This document shows, piece after piece, positions 22,775 through 31,091 of a DNA stretch of 31,177 nucleotides. The stretch lies in NCBI GenBank assembly GCA_002436065.1, contig DIXP01000113.1, positions 1,939 through 33,115 on the forward strand, in the 5' to 3' direction. Under the pieces are notes generated by a model. That model was not told where the DNA came from. It worked only from the letters and a program-made list of their open reading frames with translations, and ran no database searches. The translations under genes and the position numbers were made by a program. Every line of letters begins with the position of its first letter. Positions within the stretch are counted from its first letter, which is position 1. The stretch comes from Chloroflexi bacterium UBA6077 (GTDB taxonomy: Bacteria; Chloroflexota; UBA6077).

Positions 22775-23749
22775 TTAGACCTCTATGGCTACGATCCTGC
22801 GGATGACTATGAAGCCCAGAATGATGCCCAGTCCACCACAGACGGGCATGCACATGTACCACCCCGGGGTGAACAGCTTCATGATGTAGGAGGGGTTCAG
22901 CAGCAGAAGGATCCCCATGATAGCGAGTGGAAGGCCGGCGATGATGTACCCGGCCAGAGACTGCTGGGCCGTGAGGACCTTGATCTCGCCTTTGATCCGG
23001 ACGCGCTCTCGGATGGTGTTACCGATGGTGTCCAGGATCTTGGAGAGGTTGCCGCCCACCTCGTGCTGCACATTGATGGCAGTCACCATCAGATCCAGAT
23101 CCTCGCTGTTGACCCTTCGCACCAGATTGTCCAGCGCCCTCTCCGGTGCGAGTCCCAGCCCCACTTCCCGAACCACACGGCCGAACTCCTCGCCCATGGG
23201 GGCTGGCGTTTCCCTGGCCACCAACTCCATAGCCTGGAGTAGGCTGTACCCCGATCGCAGGGAGTTGGCCATGATCCCGATGGTGTCTCCTAGCTGGGCA
23301 TTGAAGGCTGCCACTCGATTCCTCTCGCGGCTCCGAACGTACCACTTGGGAAGATAGAGCGACACCAAGCCGAAGATACAGCCAACCACGGGGCTGCGAG
23401 AAATGGTGGCCGTGATCGCGGTGACGAAGAGCGCCACCATGCCCGCGATGACCAGGAACTCCGCGACCTTCAGCTTCAGGTTGGCCCTTGCGAGATCGAG
23501 GGACAGTTGCTGGGCGAAGCCCTTGTTGGCTACGGCTCGCTCCACCCGGCGGGTGACCGCGTCGGTTAGCGGGGCGTTGCGCTGGCTCTGCCCTTCTGCT
23601 TGCAGCATCTCCTTCCATGTGGGCTGTCGACTTCCATAGCGGAGCAACCGCGCGTCAAGGGCAGAGCGCGTGGGTTGGGTAAGCCACATCAAGCCGACGA
23701 TGACCAGCAGTATGGCTGCCATGGCGGCGATGCTGAAGACAAACGGCAT
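22775..23749 (-). CDS. tadB: Tad pilus inner-membrane platform protein TadB
   Basis: A 324-residue T2SSF-domain protein with an N-terminal membrane helix (about 5-25), a pair near 95-135 and two at the C-terminus. The core QLGDTIGIMANSLRSGYSLLQAMELVARE followed by EFGRVVREVGLGLAPERAL is characteristic of TadB. It starts one base after tadA, so translation is coupled. Together with TadC it forms the platform for Flp fibre assembly. Confidence 0.94.
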   Translation of the reverse strand: MPFVFSIAAMAAILLVIVGLMWLTQPTRSALDARLLRYGSRQPTWKEMLQAEGQSQRNAPLTDAVTRRVERAVANKGFAQQLSLDLARANLKLKVAEFLVIAGMVALFVTAITATISRSPVVGCIFGLVSLYLPKWYVRSRERNRVAAFNAQLGDTIGIMANSLRSGYSLLQAMELVARETPAPMGEEFGRVVREVGLGLAPERALDNLVRRVNSEDLDLMVTAINVQHEVGGNLSKILDTIGNTIRERVRIKGEIKVLTAQQSLAGYIIAGLPLAIMGILLLLNPSYIMKLFTPGWYMCMPVCGGLGIILGFIVIRRIVAIEV

Positions 23750-23750
23750 C

Positions 23751-25157
23751 CTAGAAGAACCTCTCCGAGATGCCGAAGACCGAGGGGGGCAGATGGATGT
23801 TGTTATCCTCGATCTGCGTCATGAACTTCGGCCGTATGCCGGTGGGGCGGAGCCGTCCGAGGATCTTTCCGTTCTCTTCTCCCATCTGATCGAAGACGAA
23901 GAGGTCCTGCAGCACGATGATATCGCCCTCCATCCCCTGCACCTCTGTCACATTGACGATCCGCCTGGAGCCGTCTCGCATCCTGGCCTGCTGGACGACC
24001 AGGTCGATGGCCGAGGCGATCTGTTCCCGAATGGCCCTGAGTGGGAGGTCCATGCCGGCCATCAGCACCATGGTCTCCAGTCTGGCGAGCATGTCTCTGG
24101 GGGAGTTGGCGTGGCCGGTGGTCAGGGAGCCATCGTGGCCGGTGTTCATAGCCTGCAGCATGTCCAGCGCCTCGGCGCCTCGGCACTCGCCTACTACGAT
24201 CCGGTCGGGCCTCATGCGCAGGGCGTTGGTCACAAGGTCTCGGATGCGCACGGCCCCCTTCCCCTCTATGTTGGGTGGTCGGGCCTCCAGCTTCACCACG
24301 TGGTCCTGCCTTAGCTGAAGCTCCGCAGCGTCCTCGATGGTCACTATGCGCTCGTCATTGGGGATGAACCCTGAGAGTACGTTGAGAAGGGTCGTCTTGC
24401 CGGAGCCGGTTCCGCCGGAGACGATGACGTTGAGCCTGGAGTTGACGCACGCCTTCAGGAACTCGGCCAACTCCGGCGTCATGCTGCCGAAGCGGATCAG
24501 GTCGTCCACGGTCAAGGGCTTTCGGGAGAACTTACGGATGGTCACCACCGGCCCAACGAGGGAGAGTGGGGGGATGATCGCGTTCACACGGGAGCCGTCG
24601 GGAAGACGTGCATCCACCATTGGGGAGCTTTCATCGATATGGCGACCCAGCGGAGATACGATGCGATCGATGATCCGCATCACATGCTCCTCGTCGTCGA
24701 ACTGCGCCTCGGTCTTGCGCAGCTTGCCCCTCTCCTCGACGTACACGGATTTTGGCCCATTGACCATCACTTCGGTTATGCCGGGGTCCTGGAGATAGGG
24801 CTCGATCGGGCCGTAGCCTCGGATCTCGGCGTATACCGCCTCGAACAGCCGCTGCCGCTCCATCCGGGTGAGGACCAGCCCTTCCTGCTCCACAACCTGA
24901 TCGAAGAGGGCTTGTACCGAGGTTCGGACCTGGGCGTCGTTGCTCAGATCGCTCTTTGGATCCAGCTCTGCAATAACCTTGGCCTGGACGCGGGACTTCA
25001 CATCGCGGGAGACGCTCTTTCCGGCGTCGGGTGGAGGTGATGCGGGGCGGCGTGGGTGTGGATCGGGCATGGTGGGCGAAGCGGCTGGAGCGCCCGGCGA
25101 CGGCGTGGGTGGGGCAGCAGGCGTTGAGGCCGATTCAATCCTTCTGAGTAGACCCAT
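23751..25157 (-). CDS. tadA: Tad pilus assembly ATPase TadA (CpaF)
   Basis: A 468-residue secretion ATPase that powers Flp pilus extension and, in some species, retraction. Residues 1-50 are Pro/Ala-rich and probably disordered. GYGPIEPYLQDPGITEVMVNG (114-134) opens the N-terminal domain. Walker A GGTGSGKTT is at 248-256, the Asp box IVTIEDAAEL at 271-280, Walker B RIVVGECRG at 319-327 and the His box TGHDGSLTTGHANS at 339-352. Its ATG overlaps the cpaE stop by one base (TGATG), with AGGTGGTG upstream. Confidence 0.96.
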   Translation of the reverse strand: MGLLRRIESASTPAAPPTPSPGAPAASPTMPDPHPRRPASPPPDAGKSVSRDVKSRVQAKVIAELDPKSDLSNDAQVRTSVQALFDQVVEQEGLVLTRMERQRLFEAVYAEIRGYGPIEPYLQDPGITEVMVNGPKSVYVEERGKLRKTEAQFDDEEHVMRIIDRIVSPLGRHIDESSPMVDARLPDGSRVNAIIPPLSLVGPVVTIRKFSRKPLTVDDLIRFGSMTPELAEFLKACVNSRLNVIVSGGTGSGKTTLLNVLSGFIPNDERIVTIEDAAELQLRQDHVVKLEARPPNIEGKGAVRIRDLVTNALRMRPDRIVVGECRGAEALDMLQAMNTGHDGSLTTGHANSPRDMLARLETMVLMAGMDLPLRAIREQIASAIDLVVQQARMRDGSRRIVNVTEVQGMEGDIIVLQDLFVFDQMGEENGKILGRLRPTGIRPKFMTQIEDNNIHLPPSVFGISERFF

Positions 25158-26473
25158 CAGTCACCACCTTTCTTGGAGGTGAATGGCATGAGGACCGGGA
25201 ACCTCAGCTTGCCCAGGCCGCGACTCGGTTTGGCCTCGCGGCTCTGCTTGGCTTGCTCAACAGCCCTGGCCGCAACCGCTTGGAGGTCTTCCTCGGTCAT
25301 GAGCTGTTTGGCGAGGTCCATGAGGTTCCGTGAAACCTGGCTGTCTCGCTCGGCGATGATGACCGGTACCCCCTGGTTCGCTGCGGTGAGCATCATCTGC
25401 CCCGAACTGACGATAGTGGCCGCGATCTTGACCCGAATGTTCTTCTCGATGTCCTCCGCGACGATTCCGCCGGTGCTGTCTGCCCGGTTGATTGCCAACA
25501 GCAGCTTCTCCGGGGGGTACTCCAGCGCCTCTGCTACCTCCAGGAACAGCTTCAGGTTCTTGATGGCGGGCATCTCGAGGGTTGTCAGCACCACGATGCG
25601 ATCGGAGATGTCGAGCATCGCAAGGGTCACATCGTCGAAGTTGGGGTGAGTATCGATCACCACATAGTCGTAATGGCTTCGCAACAGGTTGACCACGGTG
25701 CGAAGGTGGTCCGCGGCAACCAGTTCAGCGAGTTCCGGGCGAGGGGGCGCCAGCAACACCTTTACGCCGGAGCTGTGCTGCACAAGCACCCTGTCCAGTA
25801 GCTCGATATCCACCGCGTGGATGTTTGGGACGAGGTCTGAGATGCTGTTGCCGGTGGTGATATTGAGCATGATTCCGATGTCGCCGAAGATCAGGCTCGC
25901 GTCGACGAGGGCTACCTTCTTGTTGGTCGCCATCCTGAGGGCAACGGCCAGGTTGGTGGCTACCGTCGTCTTCCCCACACCGCCCTTTGGGCTGAAGACG
26001 GAGACGACCCGGCTTGGCAAGGAGGGTTGAGGTACAGGGGGTGGTGCCGCAGGCAAGGGCTTCACCACTGCTGCCATCCGTCCCCGCTTCTCAGTCACCA
26101 ATTCATTGACGTGCCTGATGCTTCCGGCCAGTTCATCGCCGGTGAAGGGCTTCGTCAGGTATTCTCGCGCTCCGGCAAGCATGGCACGGCGGAGATAGTC
26201 TGGCTCTCCCTGTACCGACATCATGATCACTTCGCATTCGGGAAGCTCGGCATAGATTGCCTCGGTGGCTGCGATGCCGTCCATCCCCGGCATGTTGATA
26301 TCCATCAGGATCACGTCGGGCTTAAGGTCCTTGGCCGTCTGGATGCCCTGGGGTCCGCTCCCGGCAGAGCCAACTACTTCGATATCCCTCTCGAAGTAGA
26401 GGAGCTTGGCAATGCTCTCCCGCGTGTCGGCGAAGTCGTCGACTATCAACACCCGGATCTTCTGTGGGGTCAA
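25157..26473 (-). CDS. cpaE: CpaE/TadZ-type protein: receiver domain fused to MinD/ParA ATPase
   Basis: A 438-residue protein thought to position the Tad machine. Residues 1-125 are a receiver domain with all conserved residues: Asp12-Asp13, phosphoacceptor Asp58 (VILMDINMPGMDG), Ser86 and Lys108 (LTKPF). In Caulobacter CpaE the receiver is degenerate, so an intact one is notable. A Pro-rich linker (138-152) leads to the MinD-like ATPase with deviant Walker A SPKGGVGKTT (161-170), LVDASLIFGD and DYVVIDTHPN. The start is TTG 26473 with GGAGG six bases upstream; no ATG is available before the receiver. It could also be a genuine response regulator controlled by a kinase. Confidence 0.93.
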   Translation of the reverse strand: MTPQKIRVLIVDDFADTRESIAKLLYFERDIEVVGSAGSGPQGIQTAKDLKPDVILMDINMPGMDGIAATEAIYAELPECEVIMMSVQGEPDYLRRAMLAGAREYLTKPFTGDELAGSIRHVNELVTEKRGRMAAVVKPLPAAPPPVPQPSLPSRVVSVFSPKGGVGKTTVATNLAVALRMATNKKVALVDASLIFGDIGIMLNITTGNSISDLVPNIHAVDIELLDRVLVQHSSGVKVLLAPPRPELAELVAADHLRTVVNLLRSHYDYVVIDTHPNFDDVTLAMLDISDRIVVLTTLEMPAIKNLKLFLEVAEALEYPPEKLLLAINRADSTGGIVAEDIEKNIRVKIAATIVSSGQMMLTAANQGVPVIIAERDSQVSRNLMDLAKQLMTEEDLQAVAARAVEQAKQSREAKPSRGLGKLRFPVLMPFTSKKGGD

Positions 26474-26525
26474 GGAGTGCCTCCGTCCACGCTGCTGCTT
26501 CCTGTTGGCCGATCCATTCGGATGG

Positions 26526-27317
26526 CTACTGTGCCTGGAGAGGCTCGGCCAGGGCGAACTTGAACTTCCTCACCACGTAGTTCGCCGTGATGGCCTCGGT
26601 GGTTGCCTCTTCCTTGTCGGCGGGATGGCGCAACGCCAGGTCGATTGTACCACTGGAGTCCTTGGCCCACTTCAAGATGAGGGCATCCTGATGGCTAACC
26701 TGGAAGGTGATCCCTTTGCCGCCTCCGGCGCTCTCCGGCTGGGTGCCCCCGCTCGGGAAGCTCCCGACGCGCAGCACCTCAACGTTCTGCACCAGGGTCT
26801 GGGTTACCTGGGTGATAGTAGGCTGAGGCTGATTCTGATTGCTGCCCGGAGCCGGTGTGCGCACCAGCGGGAGGGTCAACAGCACGTCCACTCTATCTCC
26901 AGGGCGTATGGCCCCGGTTGGGGTCATCAGGTCGTTTCCAGCGTAGGTGAAGGCCACCAACCCGTCCTTGAGGGCGAAGGCTGGGGTCGTTTGGGCGGCG
27001 TTATCGGCCAGTTTGGGACGTATCAGGATCTCTCCCTTGAAGACCTTCGTGAGGGGATACTTGCCGACCACGCTCTCGGCGCCGACGGCCTTCTCCGGGG
27101 GCACCATGTCGGCAGGCACTTTGGTTACTACCACGGAAGAAGATGGAATAGCCACTCGCTCCGGAAGGTCCGCCAGGGCGACCACCACTTCAACCGTTGG
27201 GGTTCGGCGGGCGATCTCCGTGGCCTCTTCCGTCTGGAGGTAGACGGCCACCCCTACTGCCGCGGCGAGCAAGAGCCCGACGACGACTAGGACGGCTCCG
27301 AACCGTTTTCTATTCAC
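26526..27317 (-). CDS. cpaB: Flp pilus assembly protein CpaB (RcpC)
   Basis: A 263-residue CpaB/RcpC protein. Residues 7-27 form a membrane anchor, residues about 40-105 a SAF domain (VEVVVALADLPERVAIPSSSV, VVGKYPLTKVFKGEIL), and the rest the RcpC region (TPTGAIRPGDRVDVLLTLP). In secretin-containing systems it works at the outer membrane; here no secretin gene accompanies it, as in other monoderms, so it probably acts at the wall. The start is GTG 27317 with GGAG nine bases upstream. A strong hairpin separates it from the pilin gene. Confidence 0.9.
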   Translation of the reverse strand: MNRKRFGAVLVVVGLLLAAAVGVAVYLQTEEATEIARRTPTVEVVVALADLPERVAIPSSSVVVTKVPADMVPPEKAVGAESVVGKYPLTKVFKGEILIRPKLADNAAQTTPAFALKDGLVAFTYAGNDLMTPTGAIRPGDRVDVLLTLPLVRTPAPGSNQNQPQPTITQVTQTLVQNVEVLRVGSFPSGGTQPESAGGGKGITFQVSHQDALILKWAKDSSGTIDLALRHPADKEEATTEAITANYVVRKFKFALAEPLQAQ

Positions 27318-27429
27318 AGTGGCAATCTCCAGATAGCTTTGGTAATTGAGTGGGGGTCGGACTCAAGAGGGGATTATGGGGCGACACAGATGGTGCGGCA
27401 ATAGGACATTGGTACCAACCAGGATGAAG

Positions 27430-27458
27430 CTGGGGCCCGCTGCAACAGCGGGCCCCAG
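27430..27458 (-). terminator. Strong hairpin between flp1 and cpaB (partial terminator or mRNA stabiliser)
   Basis: CTGGGGCCCGCTG (27430-27442) pairs perfectly over 13 bases with CAGCGGGCCCCAG (27446-27458). It lies 34 bases past the flp1 stop. On the minus strand only CTTCATCC follows, not a U-tract. It may protect pilin mRNA and reduce read-through to the assembly genes. Confidence 0.55.
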
Positions 27459-27491
27459 TGTGTGAAAGCGGACGAGTATTCTCGCCTACGA

Positions 27492-27671
27492 CTACTGGAT
27501 CTGGTCGCCGGCCAGATTGAAGATGTTCCCGATCTTGGGACCCAGGATCATGAGGGCGGCGATCACGACGATGGCCACGAGGGCGATGATCAGACCGTAT
27601 TCCACCATGCCCTGCCCTTCCTCGTCCCGGACGGTCAGCTCCACGTAAGCTCTGTTGATGAGATCTAGCAT
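27492..27671 (-). CDS. flp: Flp-family type IVb pilin, copy 1
   Basis: A 59-residue Flp pilin precursor. The leader ends DEEG, and the class IVb processing motif G/xxxxEY is met by G19/QGMVEY, giving a mature protein of 40 residues. The hydrophobic stretch GLIIALVAIVVIAALMILGP forms the fibre core, followed by KIGNIFNLAG. AAGGAG at 27679-27684, seven bases before the ATG, is one of the best ribosome binding sites in the window, fitting high expression. It is a close paralogue of the pilin 145 bases upstream. A prepilin peptidase gene is not in this window. Confidence 0.93.
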   Translation of the reverse strand: MLDLINRAYVELTVRDEEGQGMVEYGLIIALVAIVVIAALMILGPKIGNIFNLAGDQIQ

Positions 27672-27786
27672 TGGACAACTCCTTTCATCATTGCGGTAGA
27701 TAAATTGGTGACGACCCTTGAAGATGATCTTGTGTCACTGGACTCCCGACCGATCGTACTTAGATGTTGCTCGGAATGGATGAGTC

Positions 27787-27815
27787 GGACAATAGGAAGA
27801 TGGTACTAGTTGATG
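27787..27815 (-). promoter_or_regulatory. Conserved 29-base element upstream of flp1
   Basis: This 29-base block matches 28089-28117 with one mismatch. It contains ACTAGT and ends (minus strand) in TATTGTCC. It lies at the upstream edge of the flp1 leader, one base after the flp2 stop. TTGTCC followed 17 bases later by CAACAT could be a poor -35/-10 pair. A regulator site or promoter is the simplest reading. Confidence 0.5.
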
Positions 27816-27816
27816 C

Positions 27817-27999
27817 CTACCATAGCAGCTGGCTGCCGGACTCATTGAACATGTTTCCAACCTTGGGACCGAGAATGAACAGCGCCGCGATGACCACGAG
27901 GGCAACGAAGGTGATGATGAGGGCGTACTCCAACATGCCCTGCCCTTCCTCGTCGTGAGTGGTCAAGCGCACCAGGAAACCATCGAGGGGTTCGATCAT
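27817..27999 (-). CDS. flp: Flp-family type IVb pilin, copy 2
   Basis: A 60-residue Flp pilin precursor, first gene of the Tad locus. Processing after Gly19 (DEEG/QGMLEY) gives a 41-residue pilin with the core ALIITFVALVVIAALFILGP and PKVGNMFNESG. It shares the leader architecture, processing site and hydrophobic pattern with copy 1, so the two arose by duplication. GGAGG lies six bases before the ATG. The two could be major and minor subunits. Confidence 0.93.
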   Translation of the reverse strand: MIEPLDGFLVRLTTHDEEGQGMLEYALIITFVALVVIAALFILGPKVGNMFNESGSQLLW

Positions 28000-28088
28000 G
28001 CCTTGCCTCCCCGACCGGGATTGTGACTAAAGGTGTACTCCAGACCGTCGACGATCTTAGTCAGGATAGTGCTCCGGAGCGCGGAGGT

Positions 28089-28117
28089 GGACAATAGGAT
28101 GATGGTACTAGTTGATG
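28089..28117 (-). promoter_or_regulatory. Conserved 29-base element upstream of flp2
   Basis: Second copy of the block at 27787-27815, here 90 bases upstream of flp2. TTGTCC with CACTAT 17 bases later is a possible weak promoter. The stretch between it and the kinase stop (28118-28172) is purine-rich on the plus strand, with no gene or terminator that I can see. Confidence 0.5.
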
Positions 28118-28172
28118 ATGGGGCACGGGGGTGATGTGTAGATGGAGAAGGCTGGGAGGGGCAGGTGTGGTC

Positions 28173-29258
28173 CTACAGCGGAATGGTCAACTTGACCGTG
28201 CAGCCGGCGTTGGGGGCACTCTCCAGCTCGAGAGAGCCGCCCGCGAGCGTTGCCCTGGCCCTGATGTCTGCCAGTCCGGAGTGGTCTCGTTGATCGATCT
28301 GTTCCAGGACTCCCTTGACGTCGAAACCGCGACCTTCGTCCGAGACGGTGACCACCAGATGATCCGTGTCGAACCGAAGGGCAACGTCGACCTTAGCAGT
28401 CCCCGAATGCTCCGATGCATTGGTGAGAGCTTCCTGGATGGTGCGGAATAGTGCTGTCTCCGTGGCTTCGGGGAGTCGTATTTCCTGTCCAGCGACCTCC
28501 AGGTCGATCTGGAGGGTATCGCGCAATCGGGACGAGTTTATGTACTTACGGAGAGCGGCTCCCAGGCCTGCTTCCTCCAAGGATGGAGGCTGCAGCTCGT
28601 AGATCAGCTGTCGTGTTGACTTCAGAGCCGATGACACTGCTGATCTCAGCCTACAAAGCTCCTCCTGACCTTTGTGCGCGTCCATGGCCACCAGCCGCTC
28701 GCACACCTCGGTTCGAAGGATCAGGTCGCTGAGAGCCTGGGCGGGTCCATCTTGAAGTTGGCGAGACAGCCGCTGGCGAGCGGTTTCGAGCGAGTTCAGC
28801 ATGGCGATTCTGGAGGCTGGAGTTGCAGCCATCCCCTCGATCTGCTCCGGCATCAAGCCATCCCTGGGGATCTGTTCCGAGGCGTGGAGGGAGCTTGCCA
28901 GGTTCAGGAAGCCCAGGAGCAGTTGCTCCATCCTCTCGAGGTTGGCCTGGCGGCTTCTCAGCTGCTCCAATTGGTTCTGCATCATGAAAAGCCGCATCTG
29001 GGCTTCCTGGAAGGTGGTGTACAGCTTCTTGATTTCAGCGCGAGGGAAGCCCTCGATGTTGGCTTCAAGCTGGCGCATCTGGGGGGAGAGATCGCGATTC
29101 AGCTGAGTGAGACGGTCTATCTCCGAGACCGCTTGTTTGATCAGGACGCCAATCTCCTTGCGCTGATCCGCGATCGCCGCCTTCTCACGTTGAAACAGTC
29201 CTATACTGGTTGAGAGCTGTTGAGAGTCTGCCACACCTTCAGTCGAAATATCCAACAT
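28173..29258 (-). CDS. DegS/NarX-type sensor protein with Gln in place of the phosphoacceptor His
   Basis: A 361-residue cytoplasmic protein with no membrane helix. Residues 20-125 are predicted coiled coil, residues about 155-225 the HisKA_3 dimerisation domain and residues 262-361 an HATPase domain with N-box EALTNASEHS (Asn280), G1 DEGRGFD (307-313) and GLADIRARA. The H-box reads RQLQDGPAQAL: position 169, normally His, is Gln (codon CAA at 28752-28754). Asp170 and Gln174, the DxxxQ phosphatase pair of this family, are kept. It should not autophosphorylate on His but could dephosphorylate the adjacent regulator or act as a pseudokinase in a heterodimer. It starts 4 bases after the regulator gene. 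A sequencing error is unlikely to be excluded without reads, but the frame is otherwise intact. Confidence 0.88.
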   Translation of the reverse strand: MLDISTEGVADSQQLSTSIGLFQREKAAIADQRKEIGVLIKQAVSEIDRLTQLNRDLSPQMRQLEANIEGFPRAEIKKLYTTFQEAQMRLFMMQNQLEQLRSRQANLERMEQLLLGFLNLASSLHASEQIPRDGLMPEQIEGMAATPASRIAMLNSLETARQRLSRQLQDGPAQALSDLILRTEVCERLVAMDAHKGQEELCRLRSAVSSALKSTRQLIYELQPPSLEEAGLGAALRKYINSSRLRDTLQIDLEVAGQEIRLPEATETALFRTIQEALTNASEHSGTAKVDVALRFDTDHLVVTVSDEGRGFDVKGVLEQIDQRDHSGLADIRARATLAGGSLELESAPNAGCTVKLTIPL

Positions 29259-29262
29259 GTTG

Positions 29263-29982
29263 TTACTCTGGAAGCTCCTCCATTTTTATCCACCCGCGCC
29301 GAATGGCGTACACCACGGCCTGAGTTCGGTCATTCACGTCGAGCTTTCGCAATATGGATGTGATGTGGTTCTTGACCGTCTGGTCGCTGATCTTGAGGAC
29401 GCGAGCTATCTCCTTGTTGCTGTTGCCTTTGGCGATCTGCTCCAGCACCTCTATTTCGCGATTAGAAAGAGGGATGAAGAGCGGTTCCAGGTCCGTATTG
29501 CTCTCGGGCAGATCGTCGAACTGCCTGAGGATCCTGGAGGCTACCATGGGCTTGGACAGGACGTTCTCGTTGATAAGGTATTCGCCCCGACTGACTCGCC
29601 GAATCCCATCCATCAACTCCTGAGGGCCCAGATCCTTCAAGAAATAGGCTGATGCCCCAACGCGGATGGCGTCGAAGAGTTGCTCCTCCTCGTCGTAGGC
29701 GGTCATCAGCACCACGGCTGTCTTGGGGAGCATGCCCTTCAGGGCACGGGTCAATTCCACCCCGTCAGGTCCGGGGATGTTGACATCGCTGAGTACCACG
29801 TCGGGAGCTAGTTCGCGGGCTAGCTTCAGCGCCCGATCGCCATCGGCCGCCTCGCCGACCACTTCGATGTCGGGCTCGGCGGCCATAGCCCACCTGACCC
29901 CCTGCAGGAAGAGGGGGTGGTCATCCACGACGAGTACGCGGATCTTTTTGTCTGGAGAGGTTGCGGACGAGACTTGTGTCAC
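29263..29982 (-). CDS. NarL/FixJ (DegU-like) response regulator
   Basis: A 239-residue response regulator. Its receiver has Asp20-Asp21, phosphoacceptor Asp66 (VVLSDVNIPGPDG), Thr94 and Lys116 (FLKD). Residues about 172-235 are a LuxR-type helix-turn-helix: LSNREIEVLEQIAKGNSNKEIA with recognition helix region DQTVKNHITSILRKL. It is predicted to bind DNA when phosphorylated. The start GTG 29982 has only a weak ribosome binding site and lies 19 bases after the kinase stop, so coupling is likely. Sensor proteins flank it on both sides. Confidence 0.94.
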   Translation of the reverse strand: MTQVSSATSPDKKIRVLVVDDHPLFLQGVRWAMAAEPDIEVVGEAADGDRALKLARELAPDVVLSDVNIPGPDGVELTRALKGMLPKTAVVLMTAYDEEEQLFDAIRVGASAYFLKDLGPQELMDGIRRVSRGEYLINENVLSKPMVASRILRQFDDLPESNTDLEPLFIPLSNREIEVLEQIAKGNSNKEIARVLKISDQTVKNHITSILRKLDVNDRTQAVVYAIRRGWIKMEELPE

Positions 29983-30001
29983 CGTTGTTGAAGAAACCGT
30001 T

Positions 30002-31063
30002 CTAGGATGCCACTCGATCCAGTGGCACAGTCAGCGTTACCTGCGTTCCCTCGCCCGGCGAGGTGTCGACCTCCAGTTGGCCGCCTATCAACTCTGCCCT
30101 CTCTCGCATCGTGACTAAGCCAAGGCTCCTGGAATTCCGCAGCGCGGCACCGGAGGGATCGAAGCCACGGCCATCGTCCTCAATTGAGATTTCGAGGGTA
30201 TTCGATTCAACTCTTGCCACCACCACAACCCGCGTGGCGCCAGCGTGCTTCTGAACGTTCTGCAGCGCTTCTTGGAAGACGCGGAAGATGGCCAGTTCCT
30301 TGGTCAGGGAAAGCCTCGCCGTGGTCTCCGGGAACTGAGGATCCACGCTCACCCCGAACTGCTTACCAAAGTCTTGAAGATACTTGCCCAGGGCCGCGAA
30401 GAGGTCCCCGTCGTTTAGCGCCGGGGGTCTAAGGTTGTATATCGATCTTCGCACGTCTGTCAAGCCGTCTCTCAGGTCGCTCTTCAGCTGCGCCAGATGC
30501 GTCTTGACCGATCCTGGATCCATGTCGAGGACCCGCTCGAAATACTCCAACTCGAAAACCGCGTTTGCCAGAACCTGTGCGGGCCCATCGTGGATCTCTC
30601 TGGCCAGCCTGAGCCGTTCCTGCTCGCGGGCTTGAAGGATGCGACCCGCCCAATCCCCTTCGGCGTGGTGAGCCTCGTTGGCCCGAAGGAGGTTTGTCCC
30701 CTCGAGCCGACAGCCTTCACCCTCCAAGCACCGGACGCTAGCTTCGACCAGACGCAATGCCTGTCGCAACTGGTAAACCCGTTCGCCCAGATCCCTATGT
30801 TTCTCTCGGAGTTGGGCCTCGTCCTCCATCAAGCCGGTTCGCCCTTCGGATCCGGCATCCTGGTGAAATCCGGCCTGGGGACCGATCGTCTGGGAGTTCA
30901 GAAGGGTGGCGAACTGCTCGAGGGAGTGCCTACACTGCTCCCACTCGCTCAGTCGCTGCTGGTACAGGAGTCTTGCTTCGGCTGAAAGGGCTTGGAGTTG
31001 GCGCTGGACATCGCGGATTGCTGCATCGGCAGTAGCTAGCAATCGTTGACTGTCTTGATCCAC
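30002..31063 (-). CDS. DegS/NarX-type sensor histidine kinase (active-site His present)
   Basis: A 353-residue cytoplasmic kinase without membrane segments. The N-terminal 145 residues are coiled coil. The HisKA_3 H-box AREIHDGPAQVLAN places the phosphoacceptor at His158, with the DxxxQ motif intact. The HATPase domain has the N-box EALQNVQKHAG and G1 EDDGRGFDPSG. It is a paralogue of the Gln-substituted sensor downstream. GTG at 31072 gives a slightly longer frame, but AAAGGG sits directly against it and is correctly spaced (8 bases) for GTG 31063, which I use. It is the first gene of a kinase-regulator-sensor operon and the probable phosphodonor; the signal is unknown. Confidence 0.92.
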   Translation of the reverse strand: MDQDSQRLLATADAAIRDVQRQLQALSAEARLLYQQRLSEWEQCRHSLEQFATLLNSQTIGPQAGFHQDAGSEGRTGLMEDEAQLREKHRDLGERVYQLRQALRLVEASVRCLEGEGCRLEGTNLLRANEAHHAEGDWAGRILQAREQERLRLAREIHDGPAQVLANAVFELEYFERVLDMDPGSVKTHLAQLKSDLRDGLTDVRRSIYNLRPPALNDGDLFAALGKYLQDFGKQFGVSVDPQFPETTARLSLTKELAIFRVFQEALQNVQKHAGATRVVVVARVESNTLEISIEDDGRGFDPSGAALRNSRSLGLVTMRERAELIGGQLEVDTSPGEGTQVTLTVPLDRVAS

Positions 31064-31091
31064 ATCGATCACCCTTTATGTTTGCCATACT

